A stretch of DNA of 64,000 nucleotides from Posidoniimonas corsicana. GTDB taxonomy: Bacteria; Planctomycetota; Planctomycetia; Pirellulales; Lacipirellulaceae. Under the pieces are notes generated by a model, which was not told the origin of the DNA, did not search any database, and worked only from the letters and a program-made list of their open reading frames with translations. Both the position numbers and the translations under genes were made by a program. Below, piece after piece: positions 40,855-50,094 of this stretch; the stretch's first letter is position 1, and every line of letters begins with the position of its first letter. The DNA is taken from the NCBI RefSeq assembly GCF_007859765.1, contig NZ_SIHJ01000001.1, positions 3,079,156 to 3,143,155 on the forward strand. Reading direction: 5' to 3'.

Positions 40855-41370
40855 ATGCCAACCCCCGAAGCACTACACGACGAGATCCGCGCGTTCGAAC
40901 AGCACTACGGCTACGACGCGGCCTACCTGCACGACCTGCTGGACCGCTCGCCGGCGGCGTTCGAGGTGTTCCTGTCCGCGCGGCAGATGAGCAGCTTCCG
41001 CCAGGCCCTGCCCGCGGACGCGTACTACACCGCGGCGGTCACCGTGATGCAGCGGCTCGACTGCGGCGCGTGCCTGCAGCTGAACCTAAGGATGGCGATC
41101 GAGCAGGGCGTCGCGCGAGAGCTGCTGGACACGCTGCTCGACCACCCAGAAGACCTGCCGCCGGTGCTGTCCGCGGTGCGGCAGGTCGCGCTCGACGTGC
41201 ATCAGCAGCGGCAGCCGAGAGAAGAAATCGTCCGCACCGTGGAGGACGCCTACGGCGCCGCCGCGTACGGCGAGCTGGCGCTGTGCGTCACGGGCACGGC
41301 AATGTACCCCACGCTGAAGCGGGCGCTGCGCAAGGAGGCGGCCTGCGCGATCGGGCGGCCGGAGTTCTAG
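40855..41370 (+). CDS. AhpD/carboxymuconolactone decarboxylase-like protein
   Basis: 171 residues, helical. The core YYTAAVTVMQRLDCGACLQLNLRMAIEQGV has the CxxC of AhpD-like alkylhydroperoxidases (family form: C..C...H), followed by LLDTLLDHPEDLPPVLSAVRQVALDV and an EDAYG.A.YGELAL helix. The histidine three residues after the second cysteine is replaced (CLQLN), so peroxidase activity is uncertain. GAGGAG precedes the ATG. The redox-type Rrf2 regulator follows, with its operators in between. Confidence 0.6.
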   Translation: MPTPEALHDEIRAFEQHYGYDAAYLHDLLDRSPAAFEVFLSARQMSSFRQALPADAYYTAAVTVMQRLDCGACLQLNLRMAIEQGVARELLDTLLDHPEDLPPVLSAVRQVALDVHQQRQPREEIVRTVEDAYGAAAYGELALCVTGTAMYPTLKRALRKEAACAIGRPEF

Positions 41371-41416
41371 CGGTGGCGGGGCGCGCACCGCGGGGGCCGA
41401 CCGGCGCGTCTAAACC

Positions 41417-41478
41417 GGTATTGGAATACCAGTTTGCTTCGCTTCCGCTGCTTTCCTTTTGTGGTATAAGAAGTACCA
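41417..41478 (+). promoter_or_regulatory. Two palindromic operator-like sites before the Rrf2 gene
   Basis: GGTATT-GG-AATACC (41417-41430) and TGGTA-N7-TACCA (41462-41478) stand 115 to eight bases ahead of the Rrf2 start, with a further TGGTATG at the start codon. Rrf2 regulators bind AT-rich dyads of this kind, often over their own promoters, so autoregulation is likely. Binding itself is inferred. Confidence 0.55.
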
Positions 41479-41485
41479 TGTTGGT

Positions 41486-41920
41486 ATGAAACTCCGACTG
41501 CAGACCGACTACGCGTTGCGGACCCTCATGTACCTCGGCTTTGTCGACCGCAAGGCCAAGGCGGAAGAGATCGCGGGCGTGTTTGACATCTCCAAGGACC
41601 ACCTGGTCAAGGTGATCCAGCAACTGGTGCGGAGCGGGCTGGTGCGCACGACGCCGGGCCGCGGCGGCGGGGTCGAGCTGACGCGCGACCCCGGCGACAT
41701 CCGCGTCAAGGTAGTCGTGGAGGAGATGGAGGGGCGGCACGGGATCCTGGACTGCGTACCGCAGCCCGAGGTCTGCCCGCTGGAGCCGGGCTGCCGGCTC
41801 CGCAGGCTGCTGATCACGGCCGAGGACGCGTTCTACGACGCCCTGGCCGACACGACCATCGGCGACCTCTGCAGGCGGGGCCAACGCGGCGGACTGAAGA
41901 ACCTGGAAATCTCAACCTAG
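41486..41920 (+). CDS. Rrf2-family transcriptional regulator with a three-cysteine cluster motif
   Basis: 144 residues. The start KLRLQTDYALRTLMYLGF and the winged helix SKDHLVKVIQQLVRSGLVRTTPGRGGGVELTRDP are classic Rrf2. C-terminal cysteines DCVPQPEVCPLEPGCRLRRLL (C-x6-C-x5-C) match the Fe-S-ligand region of NsrR-type members, which sense nitric oxide. ATG 41486 is preferred over the frame start at 41459. A haem-binding DUF3365 protein follows after ten bases, so control of that gene is likely. Confidence 0.9.
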   Translation: MKLRLQTDYALRTLMYLGFVDRKAKAEEIAGVFDISKDHLVKVIQQLVRSGLVRTTPGRGGGVELTRDPGDIRVKVVVEEMEGRHGILDCVPQPEVCPLEPGCRLRRLLITAEDAFYDALADTTIGDLCRRGQRGGLKNLEIST

Positions 41921-41930
41921 GCGGGAAGCG

Positions 41931-42503
41931 ATGACGAGCAAGACAGGCAGATGGGCGTTGGCGGTGGTGGCGGCAGCGGGGCTGACCTGGCTGGCGCCGG
42001 GCGGCGCCGCGGAGGAAAATCCGGCGGCGCCCAAGGACCCCGAGCTCGACCGCAAGCGGACCGAGGTCCGCATGCTGGACGACATCTACAAGAGCGGGAT
42101 CGTGACGATCACCGAGCACTACGTGAACGACGAGGACATGATCCCTGCCGGGACCGCCTTCAAGAAGATGTTCGAGGCGGCCGAGAAGAAGGGCTGGCAC
42201 CGGGTGCGGCTGATCGACGCGTCCGGCGAGCCCTACAGCGACGAGAACGTCGCGGAGGACGCTTTCGAGAAGGACGCCGTCAAGCGGCTGGTGAAGGGCG
42301 AGCCCTGGGTCGAGGCCGTTGAGGTCCGCGACGGCACGCGGCACCTGCGCGTCGCGACGCCGATCCCCGTGGTGTTTGAGAAGTGCATCATGTGCCACGA
42401 CAACTACGAGGAAGTGCCCAAGGGCCAGGCGATCGGCGCACTGACCTACCTCGTCCCAATCGACGGACCGCTGGTCACCAAGCGTAGCAAGGCCGGCAAG
42501 TAA
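41931..42503 (+). CDS. Periplasmic DUF3365 haem protein (c-type, Tll0287-like)
   Basis: 190 residues with a signal peptide (LAVVAAAGLTWLAPGGAAEE). A helical/PAS-like domain includes IPAGTAFKKMFEAAEKKGWHRVRLIDASG and ends with the haem-binding CIMCH (family pattern KCIMCHDNYEEV), then GQAIGALTYLVPI. Known Tll0287-type proteins bind one c-type haem and are proposed redox or gas sensors. It follows the Rrf2 gene after ten bases on the same strand, so the pair may form a nitric-oxide or redox response unit. It ends five bases from the convergent GT4 gene. Confidence 0.88.
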   Translation: MTSKTGRWALAVVAAAGLTWLAPGGAAEENPAAPKDPELDRKRTEVRMLDDIYKSGIVTITEHYVNDEDMIPAGTAFKKMFEAAEKKGWHRVRLIDASGEPYSDENVAEDAFEKDAVKRLVKGEPWVEAVEVRDGTRHLRVATPIPVVFEKCIMCHDNYEEVPKGQAIGALTYLVPIDGPLVTKRSKAGK

Positions 42504-42508
42504 CGCAG

Positions 42509-43756
42509 CTAGGGGTGGGCCACGGCGCCGGTTGCCGCCCGCTTGGCGGCCGGCAAGCCGTGGCTGGCGAGCGCATCGTCGTACAGCCCCAGCAACTTGC
42601 GGAACGTCGAGTCCCAGCCGAAGTGCTGCTCGACGTGCCGCCGCGCGTTGCGGCCCAGCTCCTGCCGGTTGGGGGCCACCTGCTGGATGTTGTCGGCGAA
42701 CGCGCGGGCGTCGTCGACCGGGCCCAGGGCGCCCAGCTCGGACGGAACGCGCTCGACCAGCGCCCCCGCCTCGACGCCCACCACCGGCAGGCCGGAGGCC
42801 TGGGCCTCGAGCACCGACAGGCCGAAGGTCTCGGTGGGCCCGGCCGTGACGTACAGGTCGGCCGACGCGAGCAGGTTGGCGAACCGGTCGGGGTCGTCCT
42901 CGTAGGGCAGCACCAGCGTGCGGCCGTTCTCCTTGGCGCGTTTCTCTAGCTTGCCCCGCAGCGGGCCCTCGCCGACCAGGATGAGATGGGGGCGCATGTC
43001 GTCGGGCAGCAGCTCGACCGCGTCGACCAGCAGCTCAACGTGCTTCTCCACGTCCAGCCGCCCGGCATAGATCAGAGCGAGGTCGTTGTCGGGGACGCCC
43101 ATCGCGCGGTGCACCTCCTGCGAGCGGCGGTCCGGGGTGAACCGCTGGAGGTCGACCCCCAGCGGCACCACGTGCACCTCGGGCACGTTGTGGTCGACCA
43201 GCCGCGCGGCCTGCTTGGGGGACGAGGCCATGCGGAGGTCGCAGTGATCGAACACCGAGCCGACGTACTTCTCGGCGCCCTTCTCGGTCAGCTCCGCCAG
43301 GCGGTCGCCGAGCCACTCGATGGCGTCGTTCCACTCGCCGAAGGCGTGCCGCATCGGCTGGCCGACGTACGCCTCGGCGATGTCGGTGTGGAAGTAGCCC
43401 CCCACCACGGTCGGGTGGCCGGCGGCCTGCCGGTCCTTGCGGTAGCCGAACACCGGCCAGGGCGCGACGTAGAAGCTGCCCAGCTCGACCACGTCCGGCG
43501 CCGACTGGTCGAGCGCTTGGCGGATCTTGTCGGGCCGCCAAAAAAAGCGGTACGGCTCGCAGCCGGGCAGCGTCGGGCTGGCGATGCGGTGGATGGTGCA
43601 GCGGTCGTGCTCCTCCACCTCATCGTGATGGCCGGGGACGATCAGCACGTGGTGGTGATTGGTGTGCTCGAGCAGGTAGTCCCGCTTGGCGTCGATGTAG
43701 GTGCGGATGCCGCCGCTGGTCTCGGTGTACGAGAGGGTGACGTCGCAGAATCGCAT
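42509..43756 (-). CDS. Glycosyltransferase family 4
   Basis: 415 residues with a GT-B fold. The N-terminal domain has SYTETSGGIRTYIDAKRDYLL. The C-terminal domain has VVPLGVDLQRFTPDRR, IYAGRLDVEKHVELLVDAVELL, LILVGEGPLRGKLEKRAKE and the nucleotide-sugar EX7E region TAGPTETFGLSVLEAQASGLPVV. The acceptor is unknown; similarity in layout is to alpha-mannosyl/glucosyltransferases. A GH63-like gene lies 32 bases upstream on the same strand, so both probably serve one glycoside or compatible-solute pathway. Confidence 0.9.
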   Translation of the reverse strand: MRFCDVTLSYTETSGGIRTYIDAKRDYLLEHTNHHHVLIVPGHHDEVEEHDRCTIHRIASPTLPGCEPYRFFWRPDKIRQALDQSAPDVVELGSFYVAPWPVFGYRKDRQAAGHPTVVGGYFHTDIAEAYVGQPMRHAFGEWNDAIEWLGDRLAELTEKGAEKYVGSVFDHCDLRMASSPKQAARLVDHNVPEVHVVPLGVDLQRFTPDRRSQEVHRAMGVPDNDLALIYAGRLDVEKHVELLVDAVELLPDDMRPHLILVGEGPLRGKLEKRAKENGRTLVLPYEDDPDRFANLLASADLYVTAGPTETFGLSVLEAQASGLPVVGVEAGALVERVPSELGALGPVDDARAFADNIQQVAPNRQELGRNARRHVEQHFGWDSTFRKLLGLYDDALASHGLPAAKRAATGAVAHP

Positions 43757-43788
43757 GGGTTGGCTCCCGTTGGGTTCCCGGTGGTGGT

Positions 43789-45513
43789 TCAGGCGGAGTC
43801 GTGCAGCACGACCCTACCGCCGCTCCCGCTGTGGGGCGTGTAGGCCTCGCCGAGCGGAAGAGTGAATTGTTCGGGTTCGCCGCCGCCGCGGATCACGCCC
43901 CTGACCTGGCCGTCGGCCAGGCGCTGGACGCTTATCGTGAGTCCGTCGGCGGGCAGGCTGACGTTCAGCTCCCGGCCGGCTGAGGCCGGCGGCAGCAGGG
44001 GCCGGAAGGAGAGCTCGCCGGCGTTCGACTCCCTCCCCGCCAGCACCTCGATCAGCAGCGTGTTCACCAGGCCGGACCAGCCGACAAACTCGGTCACCGG
44101 CTTGGGGCCTAGCGTGACCCGCTTCCAAGCGTTGCCACGCTTGCGGGTCAGCTCCTCGACGTCGTGCCGGTCGGGGTCGTAGAACTCATAGACTCGGCGG
44201 CAGTTGAAGAACGTCTGGTAGACGCCGGCGCACAGGCGGTAGGCCAGCTCGGCGGCCTCCTCCCAGTAGCCGTAGCGTTTGAGCCCGCAGATCACGCCGA
44301 ACGCGACGTTGATCCACACCGGCCCCCGCCACATGTCTTTCTGGAACGACGGCTCGTCCCGCGCGACCGACGGCAGCGGGGTCAGCGTGCCGAAGGACCG
44401 CGGGTCCATAATGTGCTCGAGCATCCGCCCCGCGCGGCCCACGTCGGGTATGCCGGCCCACAGCGGCAGCAGGCTGGCGATGGTGCGGCAGCGGAGCAGC
44501 TCGCCGCTGGCGGTGTCGAGGTCGTAGTACAGGCCGTCGTCGTCGCTCCACAGGTGCTCGTTGACCGCGTCGCGGACCATGCTGGCCGACGCCCTGTGCA
44601 GCGACGCGTCGCGTGGCAGGCTCAGCCGGTCCGCCAGCTCGGCCAACGCCTCCCCTTGCAGCACCAGGTACGCCGAGAAGTCCGGCGCGGCGAGCCGGCG
44701 GGTATCGTCGAGGCGGCTCTCGTCGCGGTTGCTGAACCGCGGCGAGTTGTCGATGCCCGACTCGTACGGGTGGGCCCAGGCGAACAGGCCGTTCGGCAGT
44801 CTGCGGCACCGCATCAACCACGCCCGGTACGCCTTGAGCGCTTCGTAGTCGCGGACCAGCGCTGCGCGGTCGGGCGCTGGGTCGTCGTTAATGCACCGTG
44901 CGAGCGACCACGCCAGCAGCGGCGGCTGCGTGTAGCGCGACTGCACAAAGTCCGCCACCACGTGCTGCAGCCGATCGTCGTCGCGGAGGGCGAGCACCGC
45001 GCGGTTCACGTCGAGCGCCGCCTGGGGGTCCCAGTGCCGCCAGACCTGCGCCGTGAAAGCGGAGTCCCACAGGTAGACACCGCGGAATGCGGGTGCCGGG
45101 TGGGCGTATCGGATTTCCGAAAGCACGTCCGGGGGCTGCAGGTTCAGCAGCAGCGCCGCGTTCACAGCGGCAAAACCTTGGCCCCACGCGGCGGTCTCGT
45201 GGGGTGGTCCCGAAACGTGCAGTGTGGGCGGCTGAAAGGCAATCCCCTTGTCGGAAAGCAGGGCCGGCGGGAACTCCGCAGGGGCGGCGTCCCGGTGCCG
45301 GCCCAAGAGGTGCGACCATAGCACCATGTCCCATCCGTAGCGGCTCAAACGGCTCAGACGGTTCACCAGACGCGACGCCTGCCCCGAGCGGTGGCGCACA
45401 AGGCGGAGCAGTCCACGCACGGGGGCGGTGAGCGCAGCGTACAAAGCGGTGGGTCCTCCGGTTGGGGCAGACCGGTTCACGGCGACCGGCCCATTCGGGA
45501 GCCTCAAGAGCAC
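43789..45513 (-). CDS. Glycoside hydrolase with (alpha/alpha)6 barrel, GH63-like
   Basis: 574 residues. The catalytic barrel shows GVYLWDSAFTAQVWRHWDPQAA (the first acid is in the WDSAF motif), LLAWSLARCI, DESRLDDTRRL and DMWRGPVWINVAFGVICGLKRYG, the GH63/GH37-type signature in which R-GP-W-N lines the active site, then EFYDPDRH and FVGWSGLVNTLLIEVL. Known relatives include mannosyl- and glucosylglycerate hydrolases and trehalase-like enzymes, so the substrate is open. The start is uncertain: GTG 45511-45513 gives an arginine-rich first 60 residues. The GT4 gene follows after 32 bases. Confidence 0.82.
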   Translation of the reverse strand: MLLRLPNGPVAVNRSAPTGGPTALYAALTAPVRGLLRLVRHRSGQASRLVNRLSRLSRYGWDMVLWSHLLGRHRDAAPAEFPPALLSDKGIAFQPPTLHVSGPPHETAAWGQGFAAVNAALLLNLQPPDVLSEIRYAHPAPAFRGVYLWDSAFTAQVWRHWDPQAALDVNRAVLALRDDDRLQHVVADFVQSRYTQPPLLAWSLARCINDDPAPDRAALVRDYEALKAYRAWLMRCRRLPNGLFAWAHPYESGIDNSPRFSNRDESRLDDTRRLAAPDFSAYLVLQGEALAELADRLSLPRDASLHRASASMVRDAVNEHLWSDDDGLYYDLDTASGELLRCRTIASLLPLWAGIPDVGRAGRMLEHIMDPRSFGTLTPLPSVARDEPSFQKDMWRGPVWINVAFGVICGLKRYGYWEEAAELAYRLCAGVYQTFFNCRRVYEFYDPDRHDVEELTRKRGNAWKRVTLGPKPVTEFVGWSGLVNTLLIEVLAGRESNAGELSFRPLLPPASAGRELNVSLPADGLTISVQRLADGQVRGVIRGGGEPEQFTLPLGEAYTPHSGSGGRVVLHDSA

Positions 45514-45551
45514 AGGAGCCTATGGGCAAATGATGCGCCACCGCGGCCGCC

Positions 45552-46091
45552 TTAGTCTACCAGGCACATCGCCTGCAGCTGCAGCACGGTCCGCCAATTG
45601 CGGGCGGTGGCCGGCGTCCCGAGCCATTTTTCCGCACCCGCGGCCAGTTTCGAGCGGCCGATACCCGCGGGGGCGTGCAGGTAGAACGCGTCCTCGTAGA
45701 GCGACCAGCGCTCCGAGTCGGCCTTTGCAGCATCGAGAGCAGTGGAATCGGCCCGAGCCGGGGTAGCAGACAAGAAGTAGAGGTGCAGCGACTTGGGGTC
45801 CGAAGCCGCTTCCGGGAAAGGGTTGGCGGCGATCAGCTCGTTCAGCCTCGCGGCCGTAAGCGTCAGCACGTGCGGCCGGAAACCGTGGGCCGTTTCGACC
45901 TGCTTGGCAATCGAGTCCGCCAGCCGACGCGCGTCCTTCCGCGGCGACTCGAACACCGCGTTGCCACTCTGGATGTACGTCCGCGGGTTCTTGAGCCCTA
46001 GCGACGCGAGCCCCGCTGCCCACTCCTTCATCGGCAGCCGATTCTTGCCCCCAACGTTGACGCCCCGCAGTAGTGCGACCCAAGTGGGCAT
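45552..46091 (-). CDS. DUF1697 family protein
   Basis: 179 residues starting MPTWVALLRGVNVGGKNRLPMKE, the invariant opening of DUF1697. It continues ASLGLKNPRTYIQSGNAVFES and PHVLTLTAARLNELIAANPFPEA, and ends with the C-terminal KLAAGAEKWLGTPATARNWRTVLQL block. The function of the family is unknown. The frame extends 24 residues further upstream with no similarity. It lies downstream of the rhodanese gene across a GT-rich leader. Confidence 0.92.
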   Translation of the reverse strand: MPTWVALLRGVNVGGKNRLPMKEWAAGLASLGLKNPRTYIQSGNAVFESPRKDARRLADSIAKQVETAHGFRPHVLTLTAARLNELIAANPFPEAASDPKSLHLYFLSATPARADSTALDAAKADSERWSLYEDAFYLHAPAGIGRSKLAAGAEKWLGTPATARNWRTVLQLQAMCLVD

Positions 46092-46108
46092 AATGGTTGT
46101 TTGATGGT

Positions 46109-46246
46109 GGTGGTTGGTTTGTGACGCGTGGTTCTGCAAGTGGCTACCAATCGAGGCACACACCCCAAATCTGGCGTCCGCTCCGGACAGCCAACCACCT
46201 ACTACTTACCACCTACCAAATACCAACTACCACTTACCACCATCCA
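46109..46246. repeat. GT/CA-rich low-complexity leader with an inverted element
   Basis: The plus strand at 46191-46246 is a tract of CCACC/TACCA units. GGTGGTTGG at 46109-46117 is the exact complement of CCAACCACC at 46191-46199. On the minus strand the tract is rich in GG pairs, so short G-quadruplexes are conceivable. It forms the 5' leader of the DUF1697 gene. Confidence 0.45.
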
Positions 46247-46582
46247 TCAATACCGCGGCATGCCCGGCTCGATGTCCGTGGCCCACTGGTCGATGCCGCC
46301 CGCCATGCTCTGAGCCTGGGCGTAGCCCTGCGCGCGGAGCCAGTTGGCCACCTGTGCGCTGCGGCCGCCGTGGTGGCAGTACACCACGATCGGCTCGCCC
46401 TGCTTGGGCTCCAACTCGCCGACGCGGGCCTGGATCTCGCTCATCGGCAGCAGCGTGGCGCCGTCGATCGTGGCGATTTCGAACTCGCTCTGCTCGCGGC
46501 AGTCCAATAGCACAAACGCGTCGCCCGCGTCCAGCTTCTGTTTGGTTTCGGCGCAGGAGATTTCTAGCGGCAGGTCACTCAT
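46247..46582 (-). CDS. Rhodanese-like domain protein
   Basis: 111 residues, a single rhodanese domain without a signal peptide: [28 protein letters not shown] and the active loop [21 protein letters not shown], where the cysteine can carry a persulfide. GGIDQW closes the domain. It is a sulfur carrier or transferase of unknown partner. Its start overlaps the 3' end of the pyrophosphatase gene by eight bases, so they are translated from one mRNA. Confidence 0.93.
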   Translation of the reverse strand: MSDLPLEISCAETKQKLDAGDAFVLLDCREQSEFEIATIDGATLLPMSEIQARVGELEPKQGEPIVVYCHHGGRSAQVANWLRAQGYAQAQSMAGGIDQWATDIEPGMPRY

Positions 46583-48857
46583 TGGGGGCTTCGGCCTGGG
46601 CTGTAGGGGTGGCGGTTGCTGGGGCGTCGAGGTGCATGCTGTACAGCACCGGCGCGATGATCATGGCCACCACGCTAATCAGTTTCAGCAGGATGTTGAT
46701 CGACGGGCCCGAGGTGTCCTTGAACGGGTCGCCGACGGTGTCGCCGGTGACCGTGCTCTTGTGCATCTCTTCGTACTCCTCGCCCCACTTCGTCTGGCCC
46801 TCGTCCTTGGTCTGTTTCTTGGCGTTGTCCCACGCGCCGCCGGAGTTGGCCTGGAAGATCGCCAGACAGACGCCGGAGATCGTCACGCCCACCAGCAGCC
46901 CGCCCAGCATGTCTGGCGAGATCACCCCGATCACGATCGGCGTGATCACCGCCAGCAGGCCGGGGGCGACCATCTCTTTAATGGCCGCGCGGGTGGCGAT
47001 GTCGACGCAGTGCGAGTACTGGGCCTTGCCGTCGGCGGCGGCGATGACCGCGGCCTCCTCCTCGGAGGGGTCGCGTTCCTCGCTCTCGGCCCGCTGCGCG
47101 GCGTCGAGCGCCGGACGCAGCTCGGGGATCTCGCGGAACTGGCGGCGGACCTCCTGGATCATGTCCTGGGCCGCCTTGCCGACCGCCACCATCGCCATCG
47201 CGGAGAAGCGGAACGGCAGCATGCAGCCGATCAGCAGGCCGACCAGCACGTACGGGTCCGCCGCGTTGATGGACACCGTGCCGTTCATCTTGGTCAGGTA
47301 AGCCGCCGTGAGGCTCAGCGCCGTCAGCGCCGCGGAGCCGATGGCGAAGCCCTTGCCGATGGCCGCCGTGGTGTTGCCCACCGCGTCGAGCTTGTCGGTG
47401 CGGGCGCGGACGTCGCGGCCCAGCTGGGCCATCTCGGCGATGCCGCCGGCGTTGTCGGCGATCGGGCCGTACGCGTCGGTCGCGAGCTGGATGCCGAGCG
47501 TGGAGAGCATGCCGAGCGCGGCCATCGCGATGCCGTACAGGCCGGCGCAGTAGTACGCGGCGATAATCGCGGCGGAGATCACCAGGATCGGCGCCGTGGT
47601 GCTGTTCATCCCGACCGCCACACCCTGGATGATGGTGGTCGCGTGGCCGGTGCGGGCGGACTCGACGATGGTCTCGACCGGGCGGCGGTTGCAGGCGGTG
47701 TAGTACTCGGTGATCATGCCGACGGCGATGCCCGACGCCAGGCCGGCCACCACGGCCAGCACCACGCCGTACCAGTGGAAGGTGGTCACCGTCGCGTCCA
47801 GCACGCTCTGCACCTGCACGCCGCCGGCGGGGATCATCGCCCAGATAGCGATCACGGTGCCCACCACCATAATTCCGCCGGAGACGAACATGCCCTTGTT
47901 CAGGCCGGCCTGGGGATCGCCCCCTTCCTCGGTCTTGACGAACGAGAAGCCGATGATTGACGCGACCGCGCCCACCACTGCGACCACCAACGGCAGCAGG
48001 ATGCCGTTGATGCCGGCGCCGACGAGCGTCTCGCCGGCGACGACCACGCCGCCGTACCAGGCGACGCCAAGGATCATCGACGAGATAATCGCGCCGACGT
48101 AGCTCTCAAACAGGTCGGCGCCCATGCCCGCGACGTCGCCCACGTTGTCGCCCACGTTGTCGGCGATGGTGGCGGGGTTGAGCGGGTGGTCCTCGGGGAT
48201 GCCGGCCTCAACCTTGCCCACCAGGTCGGCGCCGACGTCGGCCGCCTTGGTGAAGATGCCGCCGCCGACGCGGGCGAACAGCGCGATGGACGATGCCCCC
48301 AGCGAGAAGCCCGACAGGATGTTCAGCACCAGCATGGTCGCGGCGCCGCCGTCCAAGGAGCCCTCGTACATGTTCACGTACACCAAGAGCAGCCCGCCCA
48401 TGCCGAGCAGCGCCAGGCCAACCACCGAGAGGCCCATCACCGATCCGCCGGCGAACGCCACCTGCAGCGCGGTGTTCAGGCCGCCCCGGGCGGCGGCGGC
48501 GGTGCGGGTGTTGGCCAGGGTGGCGGTCTTCATGCCGAAGAAGCCCGCCAGCCCGGAGCAGACCGCGCCGATCACGAACGACAAGGCGATCAGGCCATTC
48601 GACTCGGGGTTCTCCTGGCCGGCGCCCATCCGGTGGTTCACGTAGCCCAGCAGAGCCGCCACCACCACCACGAAAATGGCCAGCGTGCGGTACTCGCGGG
48701 AGAGGAACGCCATGGCGCCGTCGGCGACCCAGCCGCCGATCTTCTGCATCCGCTCGTCGCCGGGGTCCTGTTTGCGAACCCACGACGCGCGGTTCACCGC
48801 GTAGACCAACGCGGCGACCGCCACAACGGGAACTGCGTACAGAACAACACCACCCAT
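46575..48857 (-). CDS. hppA: Membrane-bound ion-pumping pyrophosphatase
   Basis: 760 residues with about 16 membrane helices. It hydrolyses pyrophosphate and pumps H+ or Na+. Signatures are [49 protein letters not shown] (spread over ~210-260), [18 protein letters not shown] and [13 protein letters not shown]. Alanine in NTTA (where K+-independent enzymes have lysine) points to the K+-dependent class; whether H+ or Na+ is pumped cannot be read safely. The first helix begins at the ATG. The rhodanese gene overlaps its end. Confidence 0.96.
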   Translation of the reverse strand: MGGVVLYAVPVVAVAALVYAVNRASWVRKQDPGDERMQKIGGWVADGAMAFLSREYRTLAIFVVVVAALLGYVNHRMGAGQENPESNGLIALSFVIGAVCSGLAGFFGMKTATLANTRTAAAARGGLNTALQVAFAGGSVMGLSVVGLALLGMGGLLLVYVNMYEGSLDGGAATMLVLNILSGFSLGASSIALFARVGGGIFTKAADVGADLVGKVEAGIPEDHPLNPATIADNVGDNVGDVAGMGADLFESYVGAIISSMILGVAWYGGVVVAGETLVGAGINGILLPLVVAVVGAVASIIGFSFVKTEEGGDPQAGLNKGMFVSGGIMVVGTVIAIWAMIPAGGVQVQSVLDATVTTFHWYGVVLAVVAGLASGIAVGMITEYYTACNRRPVETIVESARTGHATTIIQGVAVGMNSTTAPILVISAAIIAAYYCAGLYGIAMAALGMLSTLGIQLATDAYGPIADNAGGIAEMAQLGRDVRARTDKLDAVGNTTAAIGKGFAIGSAALTALSLTAAYLTKMNGTVSINAADPYVLVGLLIGCMLPFRFSAMAMVAVGKAAQDMIQEVRRQFREIPELRPALDAAQRAESEERDPSEEEAAVIAAADGKAQYSHCVDIATRAAIKEMVAPGLLAVITPIVIGVISPDMLGGLLVGVTISGVCLAIFQANSGGAWDNAKKQTKDEGQTKWGEEYEEMHKSTVTGDTVGDPFKDTSGPSINILLKLISVVAMIIAPVLYSMHLDAPATATPTAQAEAPNE

Positions 48858-49081
48858 GACGCGACTCCTGAGAATCGGATAAGAGAATTAATCGTCCGTG
48901 ACTGGGAGGGCGGGCCCTCCGTCCTTTTGTCCACGCGGCAGTGAGAAGGCCGGGCAACCAGCGAGGAGCCGTCTGCCGCGGGCCAGTTAGCCGCTAACAA
49001 ACCTAGGAGCGGGCAAACTACTCCACGCCGGCAAAGTATGTCAACAAGGCAAAAATCGGCCGATTGTAGACCGGAAAGCCG

Positions 49082-50080
49082 TTAATGCCCGCGCCGCTGC
49101 GCCCTCCACAGCCCGGTTAACCACGCCTGGACGAGGGTCGCCTGATTGGCGTTGCGGCCGAGGGCGGCCTCGGCGTCTAGGCACAGCTCCAGGCAGCGGA
49201 CCGCGGTGTGCGGGTCGAGTTCCGCCCCCTCCTGGCCAGTCATCGCCCGGCGGTAGTGCCCCACCGCCGCGCCGATCAGCCCGGCCAGCCGGGCCCGTTT
49301 GGCGCTCGGTTCGGCGCCGCCCTCCGCCGAGAACGCGACCGCCTCGGCGGCGAGTCGGATGGGGTCGAACTGCGCCTTCGCGAGATACATGAGCAGCGTT
49401 TCAGAGAACTCGGCCGCCGCCGTGTCGCGCGCGGCGAGCGCCCGAGACACGCTCCCGCCCCCGGCCGCGGCCAGCCGGTCGGCGTCCTCGCCCTCCTCCA
49501 GCAGCCCCTCGTCACGCAGCACCCGCGCGACCGTGGCTTCCGCGAGCGGGCCGAACCGCACCACCTGGCACCTCGAACGGATGGTGGGCAATTGGCGGCT
49601 GAGGGAGCGGCCCACCAGGATCAGCAGCGAGCGGGGCGGCGGCTCCTCGAGGGTCTTGAGCAGGCAGTTGGCGCTCTCAACGTTCAGGTCGTCGGCGTCA
49701 TCGATAATGGCCACCCGGCGGTCGCCCAGGAACGGCTTCAGCGCGATCTCGTGGCACAGCCCCTCCTGGTTGCGGTGCTCCTTGTCGCCGATGAACAGGT
49801 CGATCGGCAGCACCGACTTGCCCTCCGGACGCGCGACCTGGATCACGTCCGGGTGGTTGCCGGCCGCGAGCAGCCGGCACGACTCGCAGTGGCCGCAGGG
49901 GGAGAGCTCAGCGTCGGGCATGCCCTTGCACAGCAGCGCCGCGGTCAGCAGCCGCGCGAACGAGCGTTTCCCGACGCCGTCGGGCCCCACGAACAGGTAG
50001 GTGCTGGCCAGCCGATGGTGCGCTAGCGTGCGCCGGAACCGGCGGTAGACCTCCTCGTGCTCGTGAACGGTCAGCGGCAT
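49082..50080 (-). CDS. holB: DNA polymerase III delta' subunit (clamp loader)
   Basis: 332 residues from ATG 50078-50080 (MPLTVHEHEEVYRRFRRTLAH); the frame extends upstream into the kinase gene without similarity. AAA+ features: YLFVGPDGVGKRSFARLL (Walker A), the zinc site CGHCESCRLLAAGNHPD, VAIIDDADDLNVESANCLLKTLEEPP and SLSRQLPTIRSRCQVVRF. It opens the sliding clamp together with tau/gamma and delta. It begins 14 bases after the kinase gene ends, so the two may be cotranscribed. Confidence 0.92.
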   Translation of the reverse strand: MPLTVHEHEEVYRRFRRTLAHHRLASTYLFVGPDGVGKRSFARLLTAALLCKGMPDAELSPCGHCESCRLLAAGNHPDVIQVARPEGKSVLPIDLFIGDKEHRNQEGLCHEIALKPFLGDRRVAIIDDADDLNVESANCLLKTLEEPPPRSLLILVGRSLSRQLPTIRSRCQVVRFGPLAEATVARVLRDEGLLEEGEDADRLAAAGGGSVSRALAARDTAAAEFSETLLMYLAKAQFDPIRLAAEAVAFSAEGGAEPSAKRARLAGLIGAAVGHYRRAMTGQEGAELDPHTAVRCLELCLDAEAALGRNANQATLVQAWLTGLWRAQRRGH

Positions 50081-50094
50081 CCGTGCCCTCGCGA

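Noticed and set aside
46128-47301. Long plus-strand frames antisense to hppA (46114-47301, 46344-47960)
   Set aside because: They are high-GC shadows of the minus-strand pyrophosphatase, with Arg/Asp/Gly-rich composition and no family resemblance.
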